Source: Leptolyngbya sp. NIES-2104 (GTDB lineage: Bacteria; Cyanobacteriota; Cyanobacteriia; Leptolyngbyales; Leptolyngbyaceae). From it: a stretch of DNA of 64,000 nucleotides. A program made the position numbers and the translations under genes. Below are positions 1 to 8,393 of this stretch, in pieces. Numbering within the stretch: position 1 is the stretch's first letter; each line of letters starts with the position of its first letter. The notes under the pieces are model-generated. The model saw only the letters and a program-made list of their open reading frames with translations. It made no database searches and was not told where the DNA came from. The stretch is taken from positions 5,394,001 through 5,458,000 of the forward strand of contig NZ_BBWW01000001.1 in assembly GCF_001485215.1 (NCBI RefSeq). Reading direction: 5' to 3'.

Positions 1-2116
1 AGCGCGAAAACCAGTACAAGCTATGAAAAATCCTCAATGAATTTTCTGAAGCTTCAAAGCTTACTAGCGCAATGTTATTCACGCCAATGATCTCCCGCCC
101 GTCTTGAAACCATTTCCATTTCCAAAACTTCAACCACGATCGGTCTTGCTCAATCACCACCCAAGAGCGATCGAGATTCGGGCTATATCTCCGAACGGCT
201 CTGCGTCGTAACCATCCTAAAGTGCATTTCCAGTCCGGCGGCTTCACAAATCGATTTTTTGAGGTTTCAATCATTCTAGCGGGACGATTCCAACCGAGCC
301 AATGACGATCGGGTTCCGGTAGCAACCAATCTTTTAAGCGAGTGTGCAGAATCCGCGTCAGAAGTTCCTCATTTTTGATTGCGCTACAGGTGAGTTGAAC
401 GAGTGTATCGGGTGGTTCGAGCTGGTCTAGCTTTTGATGAGACAGTCGAATCGTGGAACTGTAGTGAATGTCACCAGAGAGAACTACGATCGCGGAATGC
501 GCTTCAAACAACATCGTCAACACTGTTGCTAGTGCTGATGTATCAATATTCCAGGCATCACCGACATCCGTTGAGAAAACTTTTTTCTGGCGTAACTGCC
601 AATGATGAATGCGATCAATGATTTTCAAGCCAAAGAGATTAGTCGGCGTAATCAAAATGGGGAATTGCTCCGGTGTACAAGCTTGGAGCAAAGAGAGCTG
701 CTGTTTTAATGCACTTGGACAAAGTAACATCGGGGGTGCGACCGCCTTTGAGACTCCATACTGCTCTGCTTGTGTCCCCATCGGATAGCCGCGCCACGTT
801 CGAGTATCTAACACAGCAATCCGATGACAAGGACTTGGAATACTGTAGTACCAAGTAAGCGTTTCTGAATGTCGATCGAGAATCATTACATCCTCATCGC
901 GCACCAATTGAGGGAGTCCAGTTTCCGGCTCTTCGGGCGGCATTCCAGTGTAATTCGCGATCGCTTGATAGGCATCCTGATCAGTTCCTTTCGACTGTGA
1001 CCAAGTTTGAGCCGCGTTTAACAATCGTTCTCCAGCTTGTCCCGCTTCAAATTGCTCTGGTGTATTTCCCCAACCTTGGAACATTGCATAAGCGAGCATT
1101 GCATTTTGTACGACTCTGCGCCCCAAGGGTCGCCCATACACTCGGAAACACCAAGCTCGATTTAAGTTCCAATCATCGCTCACCTCATGATCATCAAAAA
1201 TCATATAGGTGGGAATGTTCGCCATCGCTCGTCGAACTTTCCAGAGGGTATGAGCAAATTGATGAATGTTCGGATGGAGTTCAATCTTTAGATTCGATGC
1301 CGCCCAAGCGACCGGAGACCAGACTAAAAGATAGGTCGCATAGTATTCTCCCAAGCTAAAGAGATGGTTCGTGACCTTGGTGCGCTTGTGTCGTAAGCCT
1401 GCGGTGAATCCTGCTTCTTTTGTGGCAACATCCGCTCTTTGTCCCGGTTGAAACTCTGAGGGAACACAGTAATCAATGTTGTCGCGTTGACCGATCGGTA
1501 ATTTTTCCTGCCATCCGAGCAGCGTATCTCCTAGCGAACTTGCCAGCTTGAGAAAGAGATCAGCAACATCATCCCCGTAGATTTGATCACCTGTGAGAAA
1601 CAATTGTTGCGGTCGATCGCGTAATGAAGCGGCTGTCGTTTCTAACAATTGATCCAAAATCGGCAAGGCATCGATTCCATGTCCGTGAGGTTTGCGACAG
1701 GAACCCTGAACGAACTTGAGATCCTCAATGCGATCGGGAGGTAGTACAAAGGTCGGTTTCTGGTGATCAAAATAGCTGAGTCTAATTTCTGGAAAGCGTT
1801 TTGAAGTTAACGCGGCTTCAAATTCGTAAGTTCGTTCAGCCGTCGTGAACTGTAGATCGTAAGCATAGATTTGATCGTTGTCTAAAACGCTCTCAGTTGA
1901 TCGAGCGGTCACTGCAACGACATGAAGAAATTCTCCGATCGCAATTGTCGATCGTGTTCCTTCCATGACAGGGCGATCGATTTGTTCATTTCTGTAGATT
2001 CGCAGATTAACCGTACAAGCTTGCTGAAGTGCAACCCAAACCGTCACTGATTCTGGTTCAGTTCGTCGCAAGATTGGACCCGCCAACACTAAAGGCAACT
2101 CAGAGAAATCAAACAT
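1..2116 (-). CDS. PhoD-like alkaline phosphatase/phosphodiesterase, 3' end cut by window
   Basis: An open frame starts at the ATG at 2116 and runs without a stop through position 1, giving at least 705 residues; the C-terminus lies outside the window. My own translation shows the metallophosphatase signature of the PhoD family: GDQIYGDD in the first half, IFDDHEVSDDWN in the middle, and VVLSGDIHYS later. These Asp/His/Asn residues bind the metal ions in the family (established knowledge). PhoD-type enzymes hydrolyse phosphate monoesters or diesters. I see no N-terminal signal peptide or twin-arginine motif (it begins MFDFSELPLVLAGPILRR), so this is more likely a cytoplasmic member of the family than a secreted PhoD. 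It lies 21 bp behind glycerol kinase on the same strand and is probably cotranscribed with it, which hints at a glycerol-phosphate substrate (inference). Confidence 0.85.
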   Translation of the reverse strand, partial: MFDFSELPLVLAGPILRRTEPESVTVWVALQQACTVNLRIYRNEQIDRPVMEGTRSTIAIGEFLHVVAVTARSTESVLDNDQIYAYDLQFTTAERTYEFEAALTSKRFPEIRLSYFDHQKPTFVLPPDRIEDLKFVQGSCRKPHGHGIDALPILDQLLETTAASLRDRPQQLFLTGDQIYGDDVADLFLKLASSLGDTLLGWQEKLPIGQRDNIDYCVPSEFQPGQRADVATKEAGFTAGLRHKRTKVTNHLFSLGEYYATYLLVWSPVAWAASNLKIELHPNIHQFAHTLWKVRRAMANIPTYMIFDDHEVSDDWNLNRAWCFRVYGRPLGRRVVQNAMLAYAMFQGWGNTPEQFEAGQAGERLLNAAQTWSQSKGTDQDAYQAIANYTGMPPEEPETGLPQLVRDEDVMILDRHSETLTWYYSIPSPCHRIAVLDTRTWRGYPMGTQAEQYGVSKAVAPPMLLCPSALKQQLSLLQACTPEQFPILITPTNLFGLKIIDRIHHWQLRQKKVFSTDVGDAWNIDTSALATVLTMLFEAHSAIVVLSGDIHYSSTIRLSHQKLDQLEPPDTLVQLTCSAIKNEELLTRILHTRLKDWLLPEPDRHWLGWNRPARMIETSKNRFVKPPDWKCTLGWLRRRAVRRYSPNLDRSWVVIEQDRSWLKFWKWKWFQDGREIIGVNNIALVSFEASENSLRIFHSLYWFSR

Positions 2117-2137
2117 CTACGAATTCTGAGAATAGAA

Positions 2138-3592
2138 CTACCAACATTTTGCCCGATCGACTGCTTTTTGCCATTGTTTGAAATCAGACTGCACCGAAGT
2201 TGATCGCGGTTCAAAAATGCGATCGATGACTCGATGTTCAACTAATTGATCATAACGCTGCCAAAATCCGCTGGCGAGTCCTGCCGCAAACGCCGCTCCG
2301 AGAACGGTTGTATCGCGAATCGCTGGACGCTCGATCGCAATGCCTAATACATCGGCTTGAAGCTGCATGAGAAAGTTATTTTCACAAGCTCCACCATCGA
2401 CTGCAAGTTTCTGCAATGGAACCGGGCTATAAGTTTCAATTTCATCCACGACTTCTTTCACTTGAAACGCGATCGCTTCTAACACGGCTCGAACCATGTG
2501 TTCCCGCCTTACGCCGCCTGTGATTCCTAAAAATGCTCCTCGTGCGCTCATGTCCCAATGTGGTGTTCCCAATCCGCTCAATGCAGGTACAAAGTACACG
2601 CCGCCATTATCGGGAACTTGTTGTGCGATCGCTTCGGTTTCTTGTGCGGTTTTGATTAGTCCTAATCCATCTCTGAGCCATTGAACACAGGCACCGCTCG
2701 TGAACAGACTGCCTTCGAGTGCATAGCCTACCTGATTGTTCTGTGTCCAAGCGATCGTGGAAATCAATTGTTGATTCGATCGCACAATCTCCGAGCCAGT
2801 ATGAGCGACAAGAAAGCTCCCGGTTCCATACGTGCATTTCATCAATCCAGGTCGATCGCATCCTTGCCCGAACAATGCCGCCTGTTGATCCCCCAGAATT
2901 GCAGTAATTGGAAGTTCAACTCCCAATAAATCCGTTGTTCCGAATGTTCCTAGACTTGGCTGAATCGAAGGCAAAATCTTTCTAGAAATGCCGAATATCT
3001 CCAGCAATCGTTCATCCCACTCCAGCGTTTTCAAGTTCATTAATAAAGTGCGACTGGCATTGCTGTGATCGGTCGCGTGAACTTTCCCACGGGTCAGATT
3101 CCACAAAATCCAAGTATCGATCGTGCCCGCTAAAACATTGTCTAAATCAATGCCTTGAACTTGATCAAGCAACCATCTCAGCTTTGTTGCAGAAAAATAG
3201 GCATCAATCACTAAGCCTGTTCGATCGTAGATTTCTTCAGTAAATCCCTGATCTCGCAATTGATTACAAAAATCTGCTGTTCGTCGATCTTGCCAAACGA
3301 TCGCCCGATGCAGTGGCTTTCCGGTGTTTTTGTCCCAAAGTAAGCAAGTTTCACGCTGAACCGTTAAGCCGATCGCGGCAATCTCCGCCGGATTGATCGA
3401 TTGAATCGTCGATCGAATCACCGATTGTGCTGCATTCCAAATCTCTTCAGCATCGTGTTCCAACCATCCCGGATGCGGATAGTACTGTTTCAATTCCAGA
3501 TAGGCTTGTCCGGCAATCGTTCCGGTTTGATCAAAGAGAAACGATCGATTGCCTGTCGTACCGAGATCGAGAGCCAGAATATACTTTGCCAT
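2138..3592 (-). CDS. glpK: Glycerol kinase (FGGY family)
   Basis: 484 residues, close to the usual glycerol kinase length of about 500. The N-terminal phosphate-binding segment ALDLGTTGNRSFLFD matches the FGGY actin-like fold (DxGTT). RAIVWQDRRTADFC corresponds to the glycerol-contacting region of GlpK, AILGDQQAALFGQGC carries the catalytic Asp in GDQQAA, and KCTYGTGSFL is the second nucleotide-binding segment. The enzyme phosphorylates glycerol with ATP to sn-glycerol 3-phosphate in the cytoplasm. The residue after DxGTT (GNR in place of the common SSR) is somewhat divergent, so another polyol kinase cannot be excluded. It is first of a likely two-gene unit with the PhoD-like gene 21 bp downstream. 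The upstream 270 bp holds a repeat remnant and no other gene. Confidence 0.9.
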   Translation of the reverse strand: MAKYILALDLGTTGNRSFLFDQTGTIAGQAYLELKQYYPHPGWLEHDAEEIWNAAQSVIRSTIQSINPAEIAAIGLTVQRETCLLWDKNTGKPLHRAIVWQDRRTADFCNQLRDQGFTEEIYDRTGLVIDAYFSATKLRWLLDQVQGIDLDNVLAGTIDTWILWNLTRGKVHATDHSNASRTLLMNLKTLEWDERLLEIFGISRKILPSIQPSLGTFGTTDLLGVELPITAILGDQQAALFGQGCDRPGLMKCTYGTGSFLVAHTGSEIVRSNQQLISTIAWTQNNQVGYALEGSLFTSGACVQWLRDGLGLIKTAQETEAIAQQVPDNGGVYFVPALSGLGTPHWDMSARGAFLGITGGVRREHMVRAVLEAIAFQVKEVVDEIETYSPVPLQKLAVDGGACENNFLMQLQADVLGIAIERPAIRDTTVLGAAFAAGLASGFWQRYDQLVEHRVIDRIFEPRSTSVQSDFKQWQKAVDRAKCW

Positions 3593-3663
3593 ACGTCGCG
3601 CAGAAGATTGTCCAACACTGACAATAGCGAGAATCGGGAGTCATCGATCGTGACATTTTTTGA

Positions 3664-3752
3664 CTTCTCTCCTGTCTTTAGTCCCCTTCAGTGGACTTCG
3701 CACGATTAGCCCCGAATTCTATTTCGGGACGAGTGAGCAACGAAGCAAGCCA
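3664..3752. repeat. MITE-like repeat copy A (right-half remnant)
   Basis: Contains the hairpin AGTCCCCTTCAGTGGACT (3680-3697) and the right outer arm starting GATTAGCCCCGAATT, followed by the GAGCAACGAAGCAAGC tail seen in other copies. No left arm or terminal GAGGATGTTTG is visible, so this is a remnant. It sits between glpK and the ylqD terminator. Confidence 0.7.
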
Positions 3753-3795
3753 GCACGTCCAACTCAAGTTCAGAGTTAGAACTTGCCAACATAAC

Positions 3796-3833
3796 AAAAA
3801 GCTGGGTTGCAAGAGATTTCCCCAAGACCCAGC
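3796..3833 (-). terminator. Rho-independent terminator of the ylqD-like gene
   Basis: On the minus strand the stem GCTGGGT/ACCCAGC (3833-3827 with 3807-3801) is followed by TTTTTG (3800-3796 complement). It lies 30 bp behind the stop of the minus-strand ylqD-like gene. Confidence 0.7.
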
Positions 3834-3863
3834 CTCTTAATGGTGATTTACGACTTGCTGAAC

Positions 3864-4313
3864 TTAAATAATCCCGCGAATCTCTTCAACAATGCCATCG
3901 CGCAGCAACACCTCAACATTCATCTTCTCGATCAAATTATCCCCCGGCTCAATCCGAAACACGCTCCCGATCTGACCTTGCTGCACCTCTTGATCCAACT
4001 CCAAAATCTGAACCTGTTGAAGCTGCTGTAAGGTCTGATTCTTTTGTTCGAGCAATTCACTTTTGCGCTGATTGAACTGCATCCGAATACTTTCACTTTG
4101 CTGCATCGCCTCCGGACTTCCCGGTTGCAGCGTTTGTCGCTGAATTTCAGTCAACACCTGCTGCATCTGCATTTCAAGCTGCTGTAACTGATTATCAGTC
4201 TGATTTAACTGCGCCTGTAACGTTTGCTGTGCTTCGTCCTTCCATCGGGGTGTCACCACCGCTTTCACATTCACATTGCGCTGCAACAACAGATGAGACT
4301 TAGAGATTTCCAT
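3864..4313 (-). CDS. YlqD-like coiled-coil protein
   Basis: 149 residues from the ATG at 4313 (MEISKSHLLLQ). The frame continues upstream to 4412, but that extension overlaps the synthetase stop and is Pro/Ser-rich, so the inner start was chosen. Residues about 25-100 are a strong Gln-rich coiled coil (QLNQTDNQLQQLEMQMQQ). The C-terminal 45 residues form a mixed segment ending VLLRDGIVEEIRGII. The arrangement matches the YlqD family, of unknown function, common in cyanobacteria and Firmicutes. It lies 76 bp downstream of the acyl-ACP/CoA synthetase on the same strand and ends at a good terminator. Confidence 0.75.
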   Translation of the reverse strand: MEISKSHLLLQRNVNVKAVVTPRWKDEAQQTLQAQLNQTDNQLQQLEMQMQQVLTEIQRQTLQPGSPEAMQQSESIRMQFNQRKSELLEQKNQTLQQLQQVQILELDQEVQQGQIGSVFRIEPGDNLIEKMNVEVLLRDGIVEEIRGII

Positions 4314-4389
4314 ACTGTGACTCAGAGTAAAAACTAGGGGAGGGGGGGCTAGGGAGTCATCATAAACGCTTTCGCCCCCTTCAAGACAA

Positions 4390-6291
4390 CTACGGCGAAA
4401 ACATCTCGTCAATCATACCTTGGTAGCGCTCCATCACCACGTTTCGCCGGATTTTCAAGGTCTGCGTCAGTAAGCCATTCTCCATCGTAAACGGCTCCGA
4501 CAACAGCCTAAAATAACCAATTCGATCGTCTGGACGATAACCCGGACGCTCTTTGACTAATTTCGCCAATTCTTGCCGGAACAATTCCTGTACGGCTGAA
4601 TCTTGCAGGTCAACACTGCCGCCGCGCCACTGTTCCAAAGCTTCCATATTCGGCACAACTAATGCCCCCAGAACTTTCTGATCTTGTCCAACCAGCATGA
4701 TTTGATCCACGTACGGACTTCTTAGACACGCATCTTCGATCGGTTGCGGCTCAATGTTCTCGCCGTTGGTCAGCACGATCGTATCTTTCGCCCGTCCCGT
4801 GATGATCAAATCGCCATAGCGCGTCACCATCCCCAAATCGCCACTATCAAACCAGCCCTCTTTGTCGATCGCTTTTGCGGTCGCCTCCGGATTCTTGTAA
4901 TAACCCTGCATAATCTGAGCACCCCGCAGCAAAATCAAGCCCCGCTGCCCGATCGGTAAATCTTTGCGCGTCTCTGGGTCAACAATCCGCGTTTGGGTTC
5001 CCGGTAATGCTTCGCCATCGGCTCCCCGAACATTCCGCCACGGACGACGCGCATGAGTAATCGGAGAAGTTTCGGTCAGTCCATAGCCGCCCAGAATATT
5101 GATGCCGACAATCTCGAAAAAGTCTTCTAAATGTTCCGCGATCGAGCCGCCGCCGCTGACCACGAACTTAATACAGCCGCCCGTTCCTTCTCGGACTTTT
5201 TGGTAAACCAAGCGATCGCCCAATTTGTGAAAAGGATATCGAATCGCTGCTTGCACCTTCGCTTTCAGTTTCTCAGAACTCGATGGATCAAGGTAATCCA
5301 AGTTCAAATTCTCCGCCGTTCGTTTTGCCACAATGTACTTCTGGCTTTGATCTAAGAAAAACTTCACCAACTTCTGCTTTTTCGCAGGTTGGTCACGGAA
5401 TTGTTTCTGAATGCCTTCGTAAATCGATTCCCACAGTCGCGGTACACCCACCATGTAATGCGGTCGATGTTCCTTAATGTCTTTTTTCACAAAGCGAATG
5501 TTTGTATAAATCTGAGAGCAACCATTCGAGAAAATGAAGTACTCAAAGGTGCGCTCATAGCTGTGCCAAATTGGAAGAATGCTTAAAACCCGCTCTCCCG
5601 GTTGCAGTTTCGCGACCGCATAAGCACCATTCACTTCATATAGTAAATTTCCATGACTGAGCATCACGCCTTTTGGCATTCCCGATGTTCCCGATGTGTA
5701 CATCAGTGTGGCTAAAGTCTGCCGATCTTGTTGAACAGGTTGAAGCGTGTGAGATCTTCCCAGCGTGATCACTTCAGAAAAGTTCATCACTTTGTAAGTA
5801 TCTGAAGTTGCCGTCTCGTCGCTGAGCAAAATCACAAATTGCAGCGGCACTTCTGCCAGAATCGGACGTAATTTCTTCAGCAAGTCCGCATCTTGTAAAA
5901 CGACCCCCACCGAGCCGCTATGCTCCAAAATGTACCGTAACTCCAATGGATCAGCTTGAGCACCTCGCACCACATCTACGGCTCCCGATCGCATAATTCC
6001 CTGATCCGCAATCAACCACCGAGGAGAGTTATCCGCAAACAATGCGATCCGCGGTGGCACGTCGTCTGCTCCATCGCTCCGAATCTCTAACGCCTGAATC
6101 CCCGCTGCAAACCGCTGCATCTGCTCATAAAGCTGTGCGTAGGTCAGTTTGACTTCTGGGGTACTGTGCGGGTCGTAAACCGCTAAAACATCCGCGTACT
6201 GCTTAGAAATAATCGACCACAGTTCCGGCAAAGACTGCACCTGGCGATACGGGGCTTGTTCAAACGGCACAGAGGGATAAGCACGGCTCAT
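4390..6291 (-). CDS. aas: Long-chain acyl-ACP/acyl-CoA synthetase (AMP-forming)
   Basis: 633 residues, typical for cyanobacterial and chloroplast-type fatty acid activating enzymes. The AMP-binding signature LMYTSGTSGMPKGVMLSHGN lies around residue 200; later come GGYGLTETSPI (adenylate binding), WFDSGDLGM and TGRAKDTIVLTNGENIEP. Enzymes of this type (Slr1609 class) activate free fatty acids released from membranes and load them onto ACP, recycling them into lipid synthesis; CoA ligation cannot be excluded from sequence. The long insert between the TSGTSG and GYGLTE motifs (roughly residues 260-390, with PHYMVGVPRLWESIYEGIQK) is a feature of the long-chain enzymes. The ATG at 6291 starts MSRAYPSVPFEQAPYR. 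The gene is first in a probable unit with the ylqD-like gene. Confidence 0.88.
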   Translation of the reverse strand: MSRAYPSVPFEQAPYRQVQSLPELWSIISKQYADVLAVYDPHSTPEVKLTYAQLYEQMQRFAAGIQALEIRSDGADDVPPRIALFADNSPRWLIADQGIMRSGAVDVVRGAQADPLELRYILEHSGSVGVVLQDADLLKKLRPILAEVPLQFVILLSDETATSDTYKVMNFSEVITLGRSHTLQPVQQDRQTLATLMYTSGTSGMPKGVMLSHGNLLYEVNGAYAVAKLQPGERVLSILPIWHSYERTFEYFIFSNGCSQIYTNIRFVKKDIKEHRPHYMVGVPRLWESIYEGIQKQFRDQPAKKQKLVKFFLDQSQKYIVAKRTAENLNLDYLDPSSSEKLKAKVQAAIRYPFHKLGDRLVYQKVREGTGGCIKFVVSGGGSIAEHLEDFFEIVGINILGGYGLTETSPITHARRPWRNVRGADGEALPGTQTRIVDPETRKDLPIGQRGLILLRGAQIMQGYYKNPEATAKAIDKEGWFDSGDLGMVTRYGDLIITGRAKDTIVLTNGENIEPQPIEDACLRSPYVDQIMLVGQDQKVLGALVVPNMEALEQWRGGSVDLQDSAVQELFRQELAKLVKERPGYRPDDRIGYFRLLSEPFTMENGLLTQTLKIRRNVVMERYQGMIDEMFSP

Positions 6292-6413
6292 GAGCGAAAC
6301 TCCTGTGATGAGTGAGTAATTTAACGGTATTCCCTAAGTCAAGGGTTGAACCACCGAGAGCAGACAGAATTCATTTTGTCTGATACGTGCGCCGCTTGTG
6401 CAGTTTTCCTGAG
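6292..6413. other. Intergenic region left of repeat copy B
   Basis: Upstream region of the acyl-ACP/CoA synthetase. I see no gene here; it should hold that gene's promoter. With copy B (6414-6620) and the AT-rich tract to 6775 it makes up the whole 480-bp gap. Confidence 0.5.
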
Positions 6414-6620
6414 GAGGATGTTTGAAAAGTTGTCGTTCGTTGCAACGTCCCGCCCTGAAATGAATTTCGGGCTAATCGACGAAAGTCCTTTTCAAAGGAC
6501 TAAGAACTTGAAAATAGCTCCGAGTCTACTTCAGTAGACTTTCCACCATTAGCCCGAAATTCATTTCAGGGCGGGCGGCAATCGAAGCGAAGAGACTTTC
6601 TATACTTTTCAAACACTCTC
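6414..6620. repeat. MITE-like repeat copy B (complete, 207 bp)
   Basis: Left end GAGGATGTTTGAAAAG, right end CTTTTCAAACACTCTC, followed by TAA. The inner structure is a left arm (CCCGCCCTGAAATG... onward), hairpin AGTCCTTTTCAAAGGACT, hairpin AGTCTACTTCAGTAGACT, and a right arm complementary to the left one. It has the same length as copy F and is nearly identical to it. No direct flank duplication is visible (left flank GAG, right TAA). It lies between two divergent genes and contains no open frame of note. Confidence 0.85.
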
Positions 6621-6775
6621 TAAAGCGCGCGATCGACGTTTCTCTAGGATCACGATTGAGTTTTCTTGAAGATTCAGTAAAGCCTAATTTTATTTTTATA
6701 TGATTTCAATGATTACACTTGCGATCGTCTCTTCAAATCCACGATGCTAGATTTTATCGTTCACCCCGATTTAGA

Positions 6776-6934
6776 ATGTCGCCTGTGATTTCTGGAGGGA
6801 TTACGCTCATCGTCGCCGTGTTGACCTTGATCCACTTTGGCTCAACGAGTTTGAACGATCAGAGCCGCGCTTGTGAGACAACGCAGGTGTATCGATGGAG
6901 CGATGGCAAGTGTTACATGCCGCAGGGAGAGTGA
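6776..6934 (+). CDS. Small single-pass membrane protein, hypothetical
   Basis: 52 residues from the ATG at 6776 (MSPVISGGITLIVAVL); an upstream in-frame start at 6719 would add 19 polar residues. Residues about 5-20 form one hydrophobic segment. The C-terminus carries two cysteines in CETTQVYRWSDGKCYMPQGE, spaced as if to form a disulfide outside the membrane (inference). No family is recognised. The AT-rich stretch just upstream (about 6680-6700) could hold its promoter. It lies 35 bp before the DUF427 gene on the same strand, so the two may be cotranscribed. Moderate doubt that it is a real gene. Confidence 0.45.
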   Translation: MSPVISGGITLIVAVLTLIHFGSTSLNDQSRACETTQVYRWSDGKCYMPQGE

Positions 6935-6969
6935 TACGCTTTAAGTCGAAGCGTTTGGATTAACCAATC

Positions 6970-7254
6970 ATGCCGAAAGCCATTTGGAACGGAGTCGTTT
7001 TAGCCGAAAGTGATCGTACAGAAGTGGTCGAGGGGAACCAATACTTTCCGCCCGACTCGATTAAGTCCGAATATTTTCAAGACAGCAGCACTCACACCAC
7101 TTGCGGCTGGAAAGGTATCGCCAGCTACTACAACGTTGTGGTGAATGGTCAAACCAACAAGGACGCAGCCTGGTACTATCCCACGCCCAAAGATGCGGCG
7201 AAGAACATTACAGGTTACATTGCTTTCTGGAAAGGCGTAAAAGTCGAAGCTTAG
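6970..7254 (+). CDS. DUF427 domain protein
   Basis: 94 residues that match the compact DUF427 fold end to end: MPKAIWNGVVLAESDRTEVVEGNQYFPP, then TTCGWKGIASYYNVVVNG and AAWYYPTPKDAA..ITGYIAFWKGVKVE. The C-G-W-K-G motif and the Y-F-P-P turn are family hallmarks. DUF427 proteins are small cytosolic beta-rich proteins without an established reaction. The gene is followed 30 bp later by a strong terminator, so transcription ends here. Confidence 0.85.
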   Translation: MPKAIWNGVVLAESDRTEVVEGNQYFPPDSIKSEYFQDSSTHTTCGWKGIASYYNVVVNGQTNKDAAWYYPTPKDAAKNITGYIAFWKGVKVEA

Positions 7255-7283
7255 CTCACCAAATCCTTGCTAATTTCAGCACC

Positions 7284-7328
7284 AAGCCCGGTCATTCTGG
7301 TTTAACGACCTGATCCGGGCTTTTCTTT
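7284..7328 (+). terminator. Rho-independent terminator after the DUF427 gene
   Basis: AAGCCCGG (7284-7291) pairs with CCGGGCTT (7315-7322), followed by TTCTTT. It lies 30 bp after the DUF427 stop. Confidence 0.8.
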
Positions 7329-7452
7329 GTGCCGTTCGCTCCGGATCTCAGACTCTGAGCCGGAACATGAACCGCGATCGGAGTGTGTTCTGAGTGAACC
7401 AGCACTGTAGTCATGATGAGCTTTGCTGCGATAGAGCAGAAGAACGAACCAA

Positions 7453-8100
7453 TTAGCCTGCGATTTTGAAGCGGCTGGGGTTTTCGGCAACTTTCTCGTA
7501 GCTACCTTTTCTCATGCCGTGTGCCAACGTCAGTGCAATCCGCTTACGAGCTTCCGGAACATTCACACTCGGCAGCGAACCATACAGAATTTCGATCACT
7601 TCATCGGTCGTGAAGGTGTCGCTGGGAGAACCACTCAGCACTTTCAGGACTGCTTCTGCGGGAGTCATTCCTTTGAAGTCGCGCTTCATGGTGGCATCAA
7701 ATGGAACCGGAGGTTTTACATTGCGGGTCTTCTTGGGAGCCGCTTCTTCGGTCTTCTTCTTGCCGCGAGTCTTCTTCTCAGGAGCCGCTGTAGTGGTTTC
7801 CTCGACTGCTGCTTTTGCTTTGCCGCGTCCTTTGCGCTGCTGTTTGGGCTTGGCTTCGGGTTCGGGAGCCGCTTCAACTTTCGGAAGCTCGATCGCTGCT
7901 GCGGCTTTCTTACCTTTGCCATTGGTTGGAGGTTCGATTTGTCCACCGAGCAAACCATTGAGGTATTCGAGGGTTTGATCAATCTCAGTGGTAGCTGCTG
8001 AAACTGCGGCTTTGATGATCGAATCACGATCGCTCGTCAGTCGATCGCGTTCTTGTTCTAAGTTCTTGCGGACGGAGTTGTCTAAGATAGCGTAGGGCAT
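7453..8100 (-). CDS. Lys/Ala/Pro-rich linker protein with helical ends, hypothetical
   Basis: 215 residues in three parts. Residues 1-55 are helical (SVRKNLEQERDRLTSDRDS). Residues about 60-130 are a basic Ala/Lys/Pro/Glu-rich linker with repeated KGKK, KGRGKAK, KKTRGKKK and KKTRN clusters. Residues about 135-215 are a compact domain containing MTPAEAVLKVLSG, FTTDEVIEILYG and ARKRIALTLAHGMRKGSYEKV, which looks like a winged-helix fold. The basic clusters resemble AT-hook or histone H1-like tails, so nucleic-acid binding is a reasonable guess. No characterised homologue is recalled. The ATG at 8100 begins MPYAILDNSV. It stands alone between convergent and tandem neighbours. Confidence 0.75.
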   Translation of the reverse strand: MPYAILDNSVRKNLEQERDRLTSDRDSIIKAAVSAATTEIDQTLEYLNGLLGGQIEPPTNGKGKKAAAAIELPKVEAAPEPEAKPKQQRKGRGKAKAAVEETTTAAPEKKTRGKKKTEEAAPKKTRNVKPPVPFDATMKRDFKGMTPAEAVLKVLSGSPSDTFTTDEVIEILYGSLPSVNVPEARKRIALTLAHGMRKGSYEKVAENPSRFKIAG

Positions 8101-8318
8101 TGTTTTACCTCACTGTAAATTGTTCTTGATTGTAGTACCTGTTGGATCAATCAGAACAATAATTTTGCAATTTTGTATGTTAATTTTGCACTTTTCTTAG
8201 CTGCTCTGCCTACTGTTGATCAACTATCAGATCATGTAATGCTTACGATCACAGTGTTTCAGCCATTTTGATAGTCCATTCCAGGATAGATAAAAACTTG
8301 CCTGTAAGTCCGACGGCG

Positions 8319-8383
8319 CGGGTTTCAGCCGATGGAGTACTGTGATTTTACTGTCGAAATTTCACGAGTGCTCCATCATTTGT
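8319..8383. other. Imperfect inverted repeat downstream of the invertase gene
   Basis: GATGGAGTACTGTGA pairs with TCACGAGTGCTCCATC with one bulge and one mismatch, around a loop of about 16 nt. It lies just behind the stop of the minus-strand invertase gene and could end its transcription, but no T-run follows on either strand. The rest of the gap 8101-8393 shows nothing further. Confidence 0.35.
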
Positions 8384-8393
8384 TGTGATTTGA

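Noticed and set aside
403-1359. Several short plus-strand open frames
   Set aside because: They lie opposite the continuous PhoD-like frame (2116 to 1, minus), whose metal-binding motifs leave no doubt about the coding strand.
7514-8027. Frames on both strands over 7.5-8.0 kb
   Set aside because: Shadows of the Lys/Ala-rich gene on the minus strand; low-complexity codons keep other frames open.
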